A stretch of DNA of 64,000 nucleotides, from contig NZ_CP096040.1 in NCBI RefSeq assembly GCF_023935105.1, positions 806,001 through 870,000 on the forward strand. The letters run 5' to 3'. Within the stretch, counting starts at the first letter, position 1. Each line of letters begins with the position of its first letter. A program made the position numbers and the translations under genes. Of the stretch, positions 41,501-48,985 are shown piece by piece. Under the pieces are notes generated by a model that made no database searches, was not told the origin of the DNA, and was given only the letters and a program-made list of their open reading frames with translations. Source of the DNA: Caulobacter segnis (GTDB lineage Bacteria > Pseudomonadota > Alphaproteobacteria > Caulobacterales > Caulobacteraceae).

Positions 41501-41587
41501 CCTCGCCCTTCGACAAGCTCAGGGTGAGGTTTTCGACTGAACCGGCGCCCACATTCGTCCTCACCCTGAGCCTGTCGAAGGGCGAGG
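41501..41587. repeat. Inverted repeat with 29-base arms
   Basis: Arms at 41501-41529 and 41559-41587 match at 28 of 29 positions (they start CCTCGCCCTTCGACA and end with its complement) around a 29-base spacer. This is a dispersed palindromic repeat of the CCTTCGACAAGCTCAGG type, common in many bacterial genomes. Confidence 0.85.
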
Positions 41588-41600
41588 GCGTCCCCTCGGC

Positions 41601-42101
41601 TTGGCGGGCGAGATCGCCTACAACGCCTTCATGCTCTGGCGACGTCGCATCGAACCGTTCACCCGGCCCTTGGTCTACGCCTTCTTCCGTTTCACGCGGG
41701 GGCTGACCCTGGGCGTGCGGGCGGTGGTCACCGACGAGGCCGGCAAGGTCCTCTTGATCCAGCACACCTACATCAAGGGCTGGTACCTGCCCGGCGGCGG
41801 GGTCGAGCGCGGCGAGACGGCCGAGACCGCCGTCGTGCGCGAACTGGCCGAGGAGGCCGGCGTGCGGGCCCTGTCGCGTCCGGTCCTGGTTTCGGCCCAC
41901 AGCAACGAGGTGCTGCATCCGGGCGACCATGTGCTGGTCTACCGCGTCGAGGCCTGGGAGCCCTGTCCCTCGGACGCGGCCGGCGAGATCCACGCGGTGG
42001 GGTGGTTCGATCCGCACGACCTGCCGGAGGAAACGACGAAGGCCACCCGGCGGCGGATCGCCGAAGCGCTGCACGGGGCGGACAGCGACCCGATGTGGTG
42101 A
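41601..42101 (+). CDS. NUDIX hydrolase
   Basis: Up to 166 residues. The Nudix box G-G-V-E-R-G-E-T-A-E-T-A-V-V-R-E-L-A-E-E-A-G-V is complete (GX5EX7REUXEEXGU), forming the metal-binding catalytic helix that hydrolyses nucleoside diphosphates linked to other moieties. The N-terminal MLWRRRIEPFTRPLVYAFFRFTRG is basic and unusual, and the substrate is not predictable. The start is uncertain: TTG 41601 (used here) or ATG 41631; neither has a clear ribosome site. It lies just beyond the inverted repeat at 41501-41587. Confidence 0.85.
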   Translation: MAGEIAYNAFMLWRRRIEPFTRPLVYAFFRFTRGLTLGVRAVVTDEAGKVLLIQHTYIKGWYLPGGGVERGETAETAVVRELAEEAGVRALSRPVLVSAHSNEVLHPGDHVLVYRVEAWEPCPSDAAGEIHAVGWFDPHDLPEETTKATRRRIAEALHGADSDPMW

Positions 42102-42198
42102 GGGATTTACCCTTCCCACCTGAACGCTGATCACATTAAATGCCTGTTTGAAACCGCCCCTCAGAGCGGCCCCCACCATCCAAGGGCAGGAGAACGGC

Positions 42199-43638
42199 AT
42201 GCGCGAGTACACCAAGTTCTACATCGACGGCGCCTGGGTCGATCCGGTCACGCCCAAGCCGCTGGACGTCATCAACCCCGCCACCGAGGAGGTCGCCGGC
42301 GTGATCTCGCTGGGCTCGGCCGCCGACGTCGACAAGGCTGTCCGCGCCGCCCGCAAGGCGTTCGAGACCTTCTCCCAGACCAGCCGCGAGGAGCGCATCG
42401 ACATCCTCGAGCGCATCATCGCCGAGTACCAGAAGCGCTTCGAGGACATGGCCAAGGCCATCACCGAGGAGATGGGCGCCCCCGCCTGGCTGGCCCAGCG
42501 CGCCCAGGCCGCCATGGGCATCGCCCACGTCCAGACCGCCGCCGCCGTGCTCAAGGACTACAGGTTCGAGGAAGACCGGGGCACGACCCGGATCGTCAAG
42601 GAGCCGATCGGCGTCTGCGCCTTCATCACGCCGTGGAACTGGCCGGTGAACCAGATCGCCTGCAAGGTCGGCCCGGCCATCGCCACCGGCTGCACCATGG
42701 TGCTCAAACCCTCCGAGATCGCGCCGTTCAGCGGCTATGTCTGGACCGAGATCCTGCACGCGGCCGGCGTCCCGGCCGGGGTGTTCAACCTGGTCAATGG
42801 CGACGGCCCCACGGTCGGCGCGGCGCTCTCCAGCCATCCGGAAGTGGACATGGTCTCGTTCACCGGCTCGACCCGGGCCGGCATCGAGGTGGCCAAGAAC
42901 GCCGCTCCGACCGTCAAGCGCGTGCACCAGGAGCTGGGCGGCAAGAGCCCCAACATCATCCTCGACGACGCCGACTTCGCCCGCGCGGTGGGGGGCGGCG
43001 TGGCCTCGGTGATGATGAACTCGGGCCAGTCGTGCAACGCCCCGACCCGCATGCTGGTCCCGGGCCAGCGCATGGACGAGGTGATCGCCATCGCCAAGGC
43101 CGCCGCCGAGAGCCACACGGTCGGCGACCCGAACGGCAACCACAAGATGGGCCCGGTGGTCAGCGAGACCCAATGGAACAAGATCCAGGGCCTGATCCAG
43201 AAGGGCATCGACGAGGGCGCCACCCTGGTCACCGGCGGCGTCGGCCGGCCCGAGGGCCTGGACAAGGGCTACTACGTCAAGCCGACCATCTTCGCTAACG
43301 TCACCAACGAGATGACCATCGCCAAGGAGGAGATCTTCGGCCCGGTGGTCTCGATCCTGGGCTACGACACGGTCGAGGAAGCCGTCACCGTCGGCAACGA
43401 CACCGAATACGGCCTGGCGGCCTATGTCTCGGGCGGCGACCAGGACAACGTCCGCAAGGTGGCCTCGAAGCTCCGCGCCGGCCAGGTCAACCTGAACGGC
43501 GCCAGCCCCGACCTGATGGCCCCGTTCGGCGGCTACAAGATGAGCGGCAACGGCCGCGAGTGGGGCGACCACGCGTTTGGCGAGTTCCTGGAGACGAAGG
43601 CGATCCTGGGGTACTCGGCGAAGGTGGCGGCTGAGTAG
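42199..43638 (+). CDS. NAD-dependent aldehyde dehydrogenase family protein
   Basis: A 479-residue ALDH. The nucleophile is C279 in NSGQSCNAPTRM and the general base E245 in QELGGKSPN; the NAD-binding FTGSTRAGIEVAK and the C-terminal GGYKMSGNGREWGDHAFGEFLETK are present. It oxidises an aldehyde to an acid with NAD(P)+; the substrate is unknown. The start ATG 42199 has GCAGGAG nearby; the frame to 42148 is not protein-like. A feruloyl-CoA ligase-like gene 3.3 kb away suggests aromatic aldehydes as one option, but the link is weak. Confidence 0.92.
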   Translation: MREYTKFYIDGAWVDPVTPKPLDVINPATEEVAGVISLGSAADVDKAVRAARKAFETFSQTSREERIDILERIIAEYQKRFEDMAKAITEEMGAPAWLAQRAQAAMGIAHVQTAAAVLKDYRFEEDRGTTRIVKEPIGVCAFITPWNWPVNQIACKVGPAIATGCTMVLKPSEIAPFSGYVWTEILHAAGVPAGVFNLVNGDGPTVGAALSSHPEVDMVSFTGSTRAGIEVAKNAAPTVKRVHQELGGKSPNIILDDADFARAVGGGVASVMMNSGQSCNAPTRMLVPGQRMDEVIAIAKAAAESHTVGDPNGNHKMGPVVSETQWNKIQGLIQKGIDEGATLVTGGVGRPEGLDKGYYVKPTIFANVTNEMTIAKEEIFGPVVSILGYDTVEEAVTVGNDTEYGLAAYVSGGDQDNVRKVASKLRAGQVNLNGASPDLMAPFGGYKMSGNGREWGDHAFGEFLETKAILGYSAKVAAE

Positions 43639-43668
43639 GGGGGCGGCTTTCGCTGACTTAGACGGAGA

Positions 43669-43695
43669 GGGCGGGGCCGGGAGCTCCGCCCTTTT
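43669..43695 (+). terminator. Rho-independent terminator of the aldehyde dehydrogenase gene
   Basis: A nine-base stem (43669-43677 with 43683-43691, one G-U pair), five-base loop, then TTTT. Confidence 0.7.
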
Positions 43696-43740
43696 GCTTA
43701 ACGTGCGCAAGGGTGTCAGTATGGGCATGTTGAGGGAGCT

Positions 43741-44238
43741 ATGAAGCGATCGAGCATAATCGTAGCTAGCGCGCTTGCCTTTGCATGGTCTTCTGCAATG
43801 GCTGACGATGGTCCGAATTCGTCCCCGAGTATTGATCTTCTTCTGCGGTGCGACGGAACTGGGACGCGTGTGGTGGCTGATACAACCACATTGAGCGCGT
43901 CGAACAATGCGGGCGGAACGGCATCCGCTGACGCCACAACCTACCGAAAAGAGCGGTTTGACGAGCGACTGCTTCTAGACCTTAGAGCGGATGGCGGTCG
44001 CGTTAGGGTGCCCAGATCCTTAGTGCCTCCGATCAATACCGGCGGCAAAGATGGTTGGTGGGTCCTGTCGGACATCAATGTCTCAGACGATACGATCACT
44101 GCTAGATTTCGGCTCAATCCGGTAAATCGGGCTACGGTGCGTATCGACCGCAGCACTGGCGATATAGATATCGGTGGGTTGGGGATGGCCTTTCGAGGTA
44201 CGTGCGAGCGGCAGGATAGAAGCGAAAAGCGCTTCTAG
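43741..44238 (+). CDS. Secreted protein of unknown function in a low-GC patch
   Basis: A 165-residue protein with a signal peptide (about 1-21, ending AMA-D). The mature part has one early cysteine (CDGTGT) and one near the end (GTCERQ), a Gly/Ser/Thr-rich middle, and a beta-strand-rich C-terminal half. I recognise no family. Codon use is visibly different from the neighbours: many A/T third positions and an AT-rich opening, in a window that is otherwise strongly GC-rich. Together with the repeats immediately downstream, this suggests acquired DNA. Confidence 0.6.
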   Translation: MKRSSIIVASALAFAWSSAMADDGPNSSPSIDLLLRCDGTGTRVVADTTTLSASNNAGGTASADATTYRKERFDERLLLDLRADGGRVRVPRSLVPPINTGGKDGWWVLSDINVSDDTITARFRLNPVNRATVRIDRSTGDIDIGGLGMAFRGTCERQDRSEKRF

Positions 44239-44271
44239 GTTTGAAGTGCGACCGCCCAGGTCGGCGCTAAC

Positions 44272-44445
44272 CTTACATCTCTCGAAGGCAGCAGCGTGCC
44301 GGACTGACCAGGTCAGTCAAGGACCGCCTCCGGCGGCCGCGCCGCGGCGACGCGGAGCGTCGTCCCCCGGGTCTGGCTTCGCCAGCCCGAGGGCATGCCT
44401 TGAGTGACCTGACAGCCCGGCGATCGTCTCGCCGTGAGATGTAAG
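44272..44445. repeat. Inverted-repeat element with 50-base arms (MITE-like)
   Basis: The ends are CTTACATCTC (44272-44281) and GAGATGTAAG (44436-44445), and the arms continue with a matching GCCGG-CTG-AGGTCA-TCAAGG segment. The interior holds shorter hairpins. There is no coding capacity. It follows the low-GC secreted gene. Confidence 0.65.
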
Positions 44446-44448
44446 GCG

Positions 44449-44651
44449 GGCTCCTTCTCCGGGGAGAAGGTCTTTCCGACACCCTCTCCCATGGGGAGAG
44501 GGCGGGGCCCGCCGCCGGAGGCGGTGGGGGGGGAAGGGGTTCCAGAGGCGGCCGTGCGAGGCGCGGTCATTCCCCACTTCGACCCGACAGGGCGCGCCCC
44601 TTACCCTCCCGCGCTGGGCGCGGGTCCCTCCCTCTCCCTATGGGAGAGGGT
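44449..44651. repeat. Cluster of GC-rich hairpins
   Basis: Includes CCTTCTCCGGGGAGAAGG, CCCTCTCCC-ATG-GGGAGAGGG at about 44482-44502 and CCCTCTCCC-TAT-GGGAGAGGG at about 44630-44650. It extends the repeat tract up to the start of the next small gene. Confidence 0.65.
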
Positions 44652-44669
44652 TTCAGGTACGCTCCCCTC

Positions 44670-44846
44670 ATGACTACCGCCCCGCCCCCAGAAGCGCCAC
44701 TTGGCGAGACCCCCATCCAGCGCGCCCTGCGCCTCAAGCAGGCGGCGCTCGACGCGCGCCCCAGGCCGCCACGCGGGGGCAAGTTTCAGCGACAGCAGGC
44801 CGCCCGCGCCGCGACGGGCGCCTCCAAACCCTGGATGAGCAAGTAA
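44670..44846 (+). CDS. Small basic protein, unknown function
   Basis: 58 residues from ATG 44670, very basic and Pro/Arg/Gln-rich (RPRPPRGGKFQRQQAARA). The stop overlaps the next gene as TAATG, so the two are translationally coupled. It is unlike a known family and could be an RNA-binding tail peptide. The ribosome site is weak, so support comes mainly from the coupling. Confidence 0.5.
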   Translation: MTTAPPPEAPLGETPIQRALRLKQAALDARPRPPRGGKFQRQQAARAATGASKPWMSK

Positions 44847-45028
44847 TGGCCGGACTCAAGGACAAGCGCGGCTTCATCGACAAGGACCGTCTGGACCTCA
44901 CCGAGCGCCAGGCCGTCGAATACTGGATGAAGCGCTGGGGCGTGACCCGCGATCAACTGACCGCCGCCCACCGCAAGGTCGGCCGGATGACCAAGGACAT
45001 CGCCGCCGAGCTCGGCAAGAAGCGCTGA
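44846..45028 (+). CDS. DUF3606 domain-containing protein
   Basis: A 60-residue helical protein that is almost entirely the DUF3606 domain: RLDLTERQAVEYWMKRWGVTRDQLTAAHRKVG is the diagnostic stretch. Members are small proteins common in Alpha- and Betaproteobacteria, of unknown function, sometimes near stress genes. It overlaps the preceding small gene by one base. Confidence 0.82.
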   Translation: MAGLKDKRGFIDKDRLDLTERQAVEYWMKRWGVTRDQLTAAHRKVGRMTKDIAAELGKKR

Positions 45029-45044
45029 GGCGCGGCGACGCCGC

Positions 45045-45152
45045 AAGCCCCCACCTGACCGCTTCGCGGTCGTCCGCCCCCGGAGGGGGCGGAAGGTTCG
45101 CGCTATCCTTCTTCCCCCTCCGGGGGAGGAGCGCGTAGCGCGGAGGGGGCGA
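45045..45152. repeat. GC-rich palindromic element, copy 2 of the family at 24750-24853
   Basis: The same sequence as the copy after proC but in the opposite orientation, beginning AAGCCCCCACCTGACC and ending GCGCGGAGGGGGCGA. It contains GTCCGCCCCCGGAGGGGGC and CTTCCCCCTCCGGGGGAGG hairpins. It starts 17 bases after the DUF3606 stop. Confidence 0.75.
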
Positions 45153-45217
45153 GTAGGGGATTGTCCTTCCGCTCTTGCCAGCCCACCGTCTGCCGCGAGT
45201 GACTCGTGGAGCGGTTG

Positions 45218-46753
45218 ATGAGCGCGGACTGGAGCGGCGGCTACGCGGTCGAGACCGGCTACACCTACCACACCTATGCCGAACTCAATCCGGTCCGCGC
45301 CGCCCTGCCGCTGCTGCTGAAGGGGCTGCGGGCGCCGCGGATCCAGACGGCGTGCGAGCTGGGCTTTGGCCAGGGCTGCTCGGCGGCGGTCCACGCGGCG
45401 ACCCAGCCCGACATGGACTGGTGGGGCTGCGACTTCGCCCCGGCCCAGGCCGTCTTCGCCCGTGACCTGGTCGAGGCCAGCGGCGCGCGGGCGACGTTCA
45501 CCGATGACGCCTTCGCCGAGTTCGCCGCCCGGCCCGATCTGCCGGACTTCGACTTCATCGCCCTGCACGGCATCTGGAGCTGGATCAGCGACGCGGTCCG
45601 GGCCGAGGTCGTGGCTTTCCTGCGCAAGAAGCTGAAGCCGGGCGGCGTCGTCTACCTCTCGTACAACACCCAGCCCGGCTGGGCCGTGGCCGCGCCGCTG
45701 CGCCACCTGATGAAGCGCCATGTCGACACCCTGGGCGCGCCGGGGCTGGGCGACGCGGCCAATCTGGATCCGGCGCTGTCGACGCTGCAGCGGTTCTTCG
45801 CCCTGGACCCGATCTATTCGCGCCTGAACCCGGCCGTGACCGAGCGGCTGCAGGGGATCGTGCGCCAGGACCGGACCTATCTGGTCCACGAATACATGAA
45901 CGACCACTGGACCCCGATGTGGTTCGCCGAGGTCGAGCGCCTGCTGGGCCCGGCCAAGCTGTCGTTCGCGACCTCGGCCTGGATGGCCGACCACCTGGAG
46001 GGGCTAAACGTGTCGGGCGACATGGCCGCGTTCCTGCGCGAGCTGCCCGATCCGTCGTTGCGCGAGACCTTCCGCGACGTGGCCGTGCAGGCCCAGTTCC
46101 GGCGCGACTACTGGCTGCGCGGGGCGCGGACGCTGGGCGCCGCCGAGCAGGGCCGGGCGCTGCGCGAGGTCCGGGTCGTGCTGACCAAGCCGCTCGCCCA
46201 GCGGCCCGACAAGGCCAACGGGGTCTTCGCCGAGACCGGACTGAGAAGCGCGCTGTACGACGCGATCTACGACGTGATGGGCGATTACCAGCCCCGGACG
46301 ATCGGCGCGCTGGAGGCGGCCCTGCCCGCCGGCGTGGCCTTTTCGGACCTGACCATGGGGCTGGTGGCGCTGATGAGCCAGGGCGCCCTGGCCCCGGCCC
46401 AGGCGGCCGACGCGGCGGATCGCGCGACGGGGACCGCCCGGGCGCTGAACCGGACGCTGGCCCAGCGGGCGGCGGACTCCGAGGATCTGGGCTTCCTGGC
46501 CGCGCCGGCCACCGGCGGAACGATCAGCGCCTCGCGCTTCCAGCAGCTGTTCTGGCTGTCGCTGCAGGACGGCGGCGAGGGGCCGGCCGACTGGGCGCGG
46601 TTCGCCGCCGACGTGCTGGCGCGCCAGGGCCAGACCCTGGTGGCCGCCGGCGCGGCGGTGGCCCCCGACGCGGCCCTGGCGATGCTGGAGGCCCAGGCGA
46701 GCGCCTTCGCCCAGACCGAGCTGCCCCACTGGCGCGGCCTGGGGATCGCGTAG
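45218..46753 (+). CDS. Class I SAM-dependent methyltransferase with C-terminal regulatory domain
   Basis: 511 residues from ATG 45218, with GGAG six bases upstream. Residues about 20-250 are a methyltransferase: ACELGFGQGCSAAVHA is motif I (the G-x-G-x-G loop), WWGCDFAPAQAVFARD carries the acidic ribose ligand, and KPGGVVYLSYNTQPGW is motif III. The rest matches the methyltransferase regulatory domain family often fused to such enzymes. The family is linked to protein or envelope modification in some bacteria, but the substrate here is unknown. Confidence 0.85.
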   Translation: MSADWSGGYAVETGYTYHTYAELNPVRAALPLLLKGLRAPRIQTACELGFGQGCSAAVHAATQPDMDWWGCDFAPAQAVFARDLVEASGARATFTDDAFAEFAARPDLPDFDFIALHGIWSWISDAVRAEVVAFLRKKLKPGGVVYLSYNTQPGWAVAAPLRHLMKRHVDTLGAPGLGDAANLDPALSTLQRFFALDPIYSRLNPAVTERLQGIVRQDRTYLVHEYMNDHWTPMWFAEVERLLGPAKLSFATSAWMADHLEGLNVSGDMAAFLRELPDPSLRETFRDVAVQAQFRRDYWLRGARTLGAAEQGRALREVRVVLTKPLAQRPDKANGVFAETGLRSALYDAIYDVMGDYQPRTIGALEAALPAGVAFSDLTMGLVALMSQGALAPAQAADAADRATGTARALNRTLAQRAADSEDLGFLAAPATGGTISASRFQQLFWLSLQDGGEGPADWARFAADVLARQGQTLVAAGAAVAPDAALAMLEAQASAFAQTELPHWRGLGIA

Positions 46754-46755
46754 CC

Positions 46756-46875
46756 CCCAATCCTCCCCCTAGCGGGGGAGGTGTCGGCTCGAAGAGACGA
46801 CGGAGGGGGAAGAGGCAGGCTCGGCAGCACTTCCCTCTCCGGCCTTCGGCCACCTCCCCCGCTGGGGGAGGATTG
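46756..46875. repeat. GC-rich palindromic element, opposite-orientation copy of the 25427-25550 element
   Basis: It starts just after the methyltransferase stop. Terminal hairpins are CCTCCCCCTAGCGGGGGAGG and CCTCCCCCGCTGGGGGAGG, and the inner core matches the reverse complement of 25427-25550 with few differences. It may serve as a terminator. Confidence 0.85.
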
Positions 46876-46908
46876 GTCATCCCGCCCAGCCTTCCCCAAA
46901 GGGCAGCC

Positions 46909-46936
46909 TTGCCGCGTCCGCGCTTTCCGCTACCGT
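46909..46936 (+). promoter_or_regulatory. Candidate promoter for the CoA ligase gene
   Basis: TTGCCGC (-35, one change from TTGACGC) and GCTACCGT (-10) are separated by 13 bases, the Caulobacter vegetative pattern. The -10 departs from consensus at two positions. Confidence 0.35.
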
Positions 46937-46976
46937 CACTTCCAACAGAACAATGATAACCTGAGGGAGTGAGACC

Positions 46977-48842
46977 ATGACGCCGCCAGACGGCGCGTCG
47001 CCCTCGCGCGACGTATCCAGCGTTCCGTTCAAGCCCCTGGCCATGAAGGGCCCCGACGTCAGCGTCGAGCGGCGGGCCGACGGCTCGATCGTCATCACCT
47101 CGAACCACGCGCCGGGCGAGGGGCCGGTCTCGATCGCCGCCCTCCTGGCCCGCAAGGCCGCCGAGCATCCGGATCGGCCCTACATCAAGCAACGCGCGCC
47201 GAACCATGGCCCCTGGCGCGGCGTCACCTATGGCCAGGCGCTGCGGGCGGTCGAGGGGGTCGCCCAATGGCTGCTGGACCAGGGTCTGACCGCCGACGAC
47301 AGTGTCATGATCCTGTCGGGCAACTCAATCGAGCACGCCCTGATGACCCTGGGCGCCTATACCGCCGGCGTCCCGGCCGCGCCGATCAGCCCGGCCTACA
47401 GCCTGATCTCGACCGACCATGCCAAGCTGAAGCACTGCTTCGACAAGGTCGCTCCGCGCGTCGTCTTCGCCCAGAGCGGGCCACTGTTCGGCAAGGCGCT
47501 GGAGACCCTGAAGGCCCTCGATCCGACCATCGCGGTGATCACGGCGGATGGGGCCGAAGGGACCATCGCCTTCGCCGAGGTGGCGGCGACCGAGCCAACG
47601 GCGGTGGTGGCGTCCTCGCGAGACGGCCTGGGCCCGGCGACGGTGGCCAAGTACCTGTTCACCTCGGGTTCGACCGGCCTGCCCAAGGCCGTGCCCCAGA
47701 CCCACGGCATGATGGCCGGCGTGATCGCGGGCCAGGAGGGCATCCGCACCGACGCGCTCGATCCCGATGAGGTCCCCCAGAGCCTGGAGTGGATGCCCTG
47801 GAGCCATATCTCGGCCGGCAATATCGGCTTCAACGGCGTGCTGTGGGCCGGCGGCACCCTGCATATCGACGAGGGCAAGCCGCTGCCGGGCCTGTTCGAG
47901 ACGACGATCAAGAACCTGTACGAGGTCTCGCCGATCGTGTTCGGCTCGGCCCCGATCGCGTTCTCGATGCTGGCCGAGGCGATGGAGAACGATCCGGCCC
48001 TGCGGCGCTCGTTCTTCAAGAACCTGCGCTACATGGGCTATGGCGGCGCGACCCTCAGCAACGACGTCTATGACCGCATCCAGGCGCTGGCGGTGGCCGA
48101 GACGGGCCAGCGTATCCCGCTGACGACAATGTACGGCGCGACCGAGACGCAGGGCATCACCGTCACCCACTGGATCACCGAGCGGGTCGGGCTGGTCGGC
48201 CTGCCCCTGCCGGGCATCCAGCTGAAGCTAGCCCCCAGCGGTTCGAAGTTCGAGGTCCGGGTGAAGGGCCCCACCGTGGCGGCCGGCTATCACAAGGATC
48301 CCGAGAAAACCTTGGCCGCCTTCGACGAGGAGGGCTTCTATCGCCTGGGCGACGCGGCGCGGTTCGTCGATCCGGACGACCCGGCCAAGGGGCTGGTGTT
48401 CGACGGCCGGGTGACCGAGGACTTCAAGCTGGACAGCGGCACCTGGGTCAGCGTCGGCGTGCTGCGCCCCGACATCGTCGCCGCCTGCAGCCCCTACGTC
48501 CACGACGCGGTGATCACCGGCCAGGACAAGCCGTTCGTCGGCGCGATGCTGTGGCCCTCGCCGGCCGGGCTGTCGGCGCTGGTCGCCGATCCGGGGCCGG
48601 GCACGCCGCTGGAGAAGCTGGTGGCGATCCTGCGCGAGCGCTTCTCGGCCTTCAACGCCGCGGCTGGCGGCTCGTCGCGCCGGGTGGGCCGCTTCACCAT
48701 CCTGACCGAACCGCCCTCGATCGACGCGGGCGAGATCACCGACAAGGGCTACGTCAACCAGCGCGCGACGCTGGAGCGGCGGGCGGACCGGGTCGAGGCG
48801 TTGTACGCTCGGGAGGCGGGGGAAGGGGTGTTTTCGGTCTAA
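46977..48842 (+). CDS. Feruloyl-CoA synthase-like acyl-CoA ligase
   Basis: A 621-residue ANL-superfamily ligase that activates an acid with ATP and CoA through an adenylate. Core motifs are YLFTSGSTGLPKAVPQTH (P-loop-like A3), PLTTMYGATETQG (A5) and YRLGDAARFVD (A7), with the hinge following in VFDGRVTEDFKLDSGTWVSVG. The C-terminal ITDKGYVNQRA replaces the usual lysine-containing segment and, with the VLRPDIVAACSPYV stretch, is characteristic of feruloyl-CoA synthases of the FerA/Fcs subgroup. The hydroxycinnamate role is by that similarity; no hydratase gene is adjacent. Confidence 0.85.
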   Translation: MTPPDGASPSRDVSSVPFKPLAMKGPDVSVERRADGSIVITSNHAPGEGPVSIAALLARKAAEHPDRPYIKQRAPNHGPWRGVTYGQALRAVEGVAQWLLDQGLTADDSVMILSGNSIEHALMTLGAYTAGVPAAPISPAYSLISTDHAKLKHCFDKVAPRVVFAQSGPLFGKALETLKALDPTIAVITADGAEGTIAFAEVAATEPTAVVASSRDGLGPATVAKYLFTSGSTGLPKAVPQTHGMMAGVIAGQEGIRTDALDPDEVPQSLEWMPWSHISAGNIGFNGVLWAGGTLHIDEGKPLPGLFETTIKNLYEVSPIVFGSAPIAFSMLAEAMENDPALRRSFFKNLRYMGYGGATLSNDVYDRIQALAVAETGQRIPLTTMYGATETQGITVTHWITERVGLVGLPLPGIQLKLAPSGSKFEVRVKGPTVAAGYHKDPEKTLAAFDEEGFYRLGDAARFVDPDDPAKGLVFDGRVTEDFKLDSGTWVSVGVLRPDIVAACSPYVHDAVITGQDKPFVGAMLWPSPAGLSALVADPGPGTPLEKLVAILRERFSAFNAAAGGSSRRVGRFTILTEPPSIDAGEITDKGYVNQRATLERRADRVEALYAREAGEGVFSV

Positions 48843-48853
48843 CCCCAAACGCC

Positions 48854-48972
48854 GTCTTCCCGGCGAAAGCCGGGATCCAGATGGAAAAGCGCTGGGGGGT
48901 CTATGAGCGCCGCGCGCTTCCCATCAGCCCAAGCGTCTCGAGATCTGGGCCCCCGGCTTTCGCCGGGGAAAC
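48854..48972. repeat. Inverted repeat of the TTCCCGGCGAAAGCCGGGA type
   Basis: Arms at about 48854-48882 and 48941-48972 are complementary over nearly 30 bases around a 58-base spacer. It lies between the convergent CoA ligase and peptidase genes, where it could act as a terminator. Repeats of this type are widespread in proteobacterial genomes. Confidence 0.75.
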
Positions 48973-48985
48973 GGGTCGTTGCAAC

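Noticed and set aside
43741..44670. Genomic island or prophage remnant
   Set aside because: The low-GC gene and repeats are suggestive, but there is no integrase, transposase, tRNA or phage gene; only a small patch can be supported.
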